DNA of 30,127 nt from Rhizobiales bacterium UBA697 (GTDB taxonomy: Bacteria > Pseudomonadota > Alphaproteobacteria > Rhizobiales > Ancalomicrobiaceae). Of the stretch, positions 29,129-30,127 are shown piece by piece. The stretch spans positions 1-30,127 of the forward strand of contig DBMN01000230.1 of the NCBI GenBank assembly GCA_002298965.1, read 5' to 3'. Position 1 is the first letter of the stretch; the number at the start of each line of letters is the position of its first letter. The position numbers and the translations under genes were made by a program. The notes beneath the pieces were generated by a model. The model had not been told where the DNA came from. It searched no databases and worked only from the letters and a program-made list of their open reading frames with translations.

Positions 29129-29851
29129 TCAGCCGCGTTCCTCGTAGAGCCGCGCCGTGGCGGCGAAGGCCTCGTCGGCGCGGGCGCCGGCGCCGTAGGG
29201 GGCGAGCGTCTCGGGGAAGGGATGGGCGACGGGGCCGCGCGGGCAGGGTTCCGGCGCGGCGAAGGTCGTGACCATCGGCAGCACGCCGGCCCAGACCGGA
29301 TGGGCGAGGTCTTCCTCGTCGTCGCCGCAGCCCTTGGCGCGGACCTTGGCGGAGGCTTCCTCGATGGTCATGCCGACGACCGTCGTCGCCTTGATCTCCT
29401 GCGCCGTCATCGGGCGCAGCGTCGCGGCGCGGCCGGGGTAGAAGCGGTCGACCAGCGCGTCGAGGGCGGTGATCTTCTCGGCCCCGTCGGCGACGATCCG
29501 CGCCGTGCCGAAGCACATGGCGGAGCGGTAGTTGACCGAGTGGTTGAAGGCGGAACGCGCCAGCACCAGCCCGTCGAGATGGGAGACGGTGACGCAGACC
29601 GGCACGCCGTCGGAGACGGAGCGCAGCATGCGGCTCGCCGAGGAGCCGTGCCAGTAGAGCCGGTCGCCGTCGCGCCAGTGGATCGTCGGCGTGGCGAAGG
29701 GCTGGCCGTCGCGCACCCAGGCGACGTGGCAGAGCATGGCGGCGTCGAGGATGGCGTGGACGGCCGCGCGCTCGTGCGAACCGCGCTCGTGGAGGCGGCG
29801 GACGCGGCTCAGGTCGCCGACCGGGTAGGCGGAAGGGGCGGTGTCGGACAT
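29129..29851 (-). CDS. Pyridoxamine 5'-phosphate oxidase (PPOX)-fold flavoprotein
   Basis: The protein of 240 residues has a split-barrel flavin-binding fold. RLHERGSHERAAVHAILDAAMLCHVAWVRDGQPFATPTIHW is the usual N-terminal part of this family, followed by LYWHGSSASRMLRS and VNYRSAMCFG. It resembles nitroimidazole-resistance-like (NimA) PPOX proteins that often neighbour MocR regulators. The start at 29851 (MSDTAPSAY) has GGAG upstream; an in-frame ATG at 29932 would run through the divergent promoter. The cofactor (FMN, F420 or haem) and the substrate are not known. It seems unrelated to the sulfur genes. Confidence 0.85.
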   Translation of the reverse strand: MSDTAPSAYPVGDLSRVRRLHERGSHERAAVHAILDAAMLCHVAWVRDGQPFATPTIHWRDGDRLYWHGSSASRMLRSVSDGVPVCVTVSHLDGLVLARSAFNHSVNYRSAMCFGTARIVADGAEKITALDALVDRFYPGRAATLRPMTAQEIKATTVVGMTIEEASAKVRAKGCGDDEEDLAHPVWAGVLPMVTTFAAPEPCPRGPVAHPFPETLAPYGAGARADEAFAATARLYEERG

Positions 29852-29866
29852 GGCTTGCTTTCTCCG

Positions 29867-29904
29867 ATGGTTCGACGCATCGATAGGCCGAGAGAATGGT
29901 CCGA
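29867..29904. promoter_or_regulatory. Direct repeats in the PPOX/MocR divergent promoter
   Basis: ATGGTTCGA (29867-29875) and ATGGTCCGA (29896-29904) are direct repeats with one mismatch, 29 bases apart, and an inverted copy CGAACCA lies at 29932-29938. MocR-family regulators commonly bind spaced direct repeats in the promoters they share with their neighbours, so this may be the operator. Confidence 0.35.
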
Positions 29905-29919
29905 AAAAGATCCAATCAG

Positions 29920-30127
29920 ATGCCGAATTCACGAACCAATGTCTCCGACTGGTCGGCGTTGATCCCGGTGCTGCCGGACGCCGGGCCGCGGCGGGCGGCG
30001 CTCTATGCGGCGCTGAGGCGATCGATCGAGACCGGGCTCGTCGCCCCCGGCGCCAAGCTGCCGACGACGCGCGAACTCGCGGCCCGCTTCGGCGTGGCGC
30101 GCGGGGCGGCTGTCGCCGCCTACGAGA
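29920..30127 (+). CDS. MocR-family (GntR-HTH/aminotransferase) regulator, N-terminal fragment
   Basis: The visible 69 codons run off the right edge. The GntR-type winged helix is seen as RRAALYAALRRSIETGLVAPG, KLPTTRELAARFGVARGAAVAAYE, with the usual LPTTRELA motif of MocR/PdxR regulators, which continue into an aminotransferase-like PLP domain. An in-frame ATG at 29896 would add eight residues; neither start has a good ribosome site. It is divergent from a PPOX gene, a frequent pairing for this family. Confidence 0.8.
   Translation, partial: MPNSRTNVSDWSALIPVLPDAGPRRAALYAALRRSIETGLVAPGAKLPTTRELAARFGVARGAAVAAYE

Noticed and set aside
1..30127. CRISPR arrays, tRNA or rRNA genes, phage or plasmid genes
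   Set aside because: No regularly spaced direct repeats, no tRNA-like cloverleaf with a CCA-adjacent T-loop consensus, and no integrase, transposase or replication genes were seen by eye; a tRNA or covariance search was not possible here.

Overview
The window is about 30 kb of high-GC, gene-dense DNA. Its codon usage and gene content (Tat-exported Sox proteins, DsrE3/TusA, PhnD-type sensor kinases, a MocR regulator) suggest an alphaproteobacterium, probably in the order Hyphomicrobiales. Nothing in the sequence fixes the genus. No tRNA, rRNA, CRISPR array or insertion sequence was seen. The theme is inorganic sulfur metabolism: nearly every recognisable gene from the left edge to about 29.1 kb has a plausible role in oxidising, reducing, moving or sensing thiosulfate, tetrathionate, sulfane sulfur or sulfite.

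Left part (1-3357): on the minus strand lie the N-terminus of an FAD oxidoreductase, a radical SAM protein resembling the LipS1/LipS2 lipoyl synthases, and a histone-deacetylase-like hydrolase. On the plus strand are a DsrE3-type protein and TusA. This combination is what borders sulfur-oxidising heterodisulfide reductase (sHdr) clusters, so such a cluster may lie just left of the window. Two AT-rich intergenic sites here share a 10-base sequence and could bind a common regulator.

Middle part (3511-18604): a FadL-type outer-membrane channel, a ferritin-like protein, a DsbA-like oxidoreductase, and a two-component system whose sensor has a TtrS-like (PhnD-fold) periplasmic domain. These are followed by a long co-directional sox block: soxC-soxD-soxY-soxZ-soxA-soxX-soxB, a periplasmic DsrE protein, a SoxT/YeeE transporter, a small cytochrome-like protein with an unusual CxxxCH motif, and a SoxH-like metallohydrolase. 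This encodes a complete periplasmic Sox thiosulfate-oxidising system, including the SoxCD sulfane dehydrogenase.

Right part (18625-29116): a minus-strand unit with a YeiH-type putative sulfate/sulfite exporter and a translationally coupled LysR regulator, then a methyltransferase. After these comes a complete tetrathionate reductase locus, ttrS-ttrR-ttrB-ttrC-ttrA, ending in a strong intrinsic terminator. ttrS and ttrB are each preceded by the same palindrome (CGAGGG-N4-CCCTCG), a good candidate for the TtrR operator. A nested REP-like inverted repeat sits between ttrR and ttrB. The right edge (29129-30127) holds a PPOX-fold flavoprotein gene divergent from a truncated MocR-family regulator and looks unrelated to sulfur.

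The most interesting feature is the arrangement. Thiosulfate oxidation (Sox) and tetrathionate respiration (Ttr) sit side by side, and each is next to its own copy of a TtrSR-type two-component system. The two sensors keep a pair of periplasmic cysteines at identical spacing, which suggests paired sulfur-compound sensors controlling opposite directions of a thiosulfate/tetrathionate cycle.
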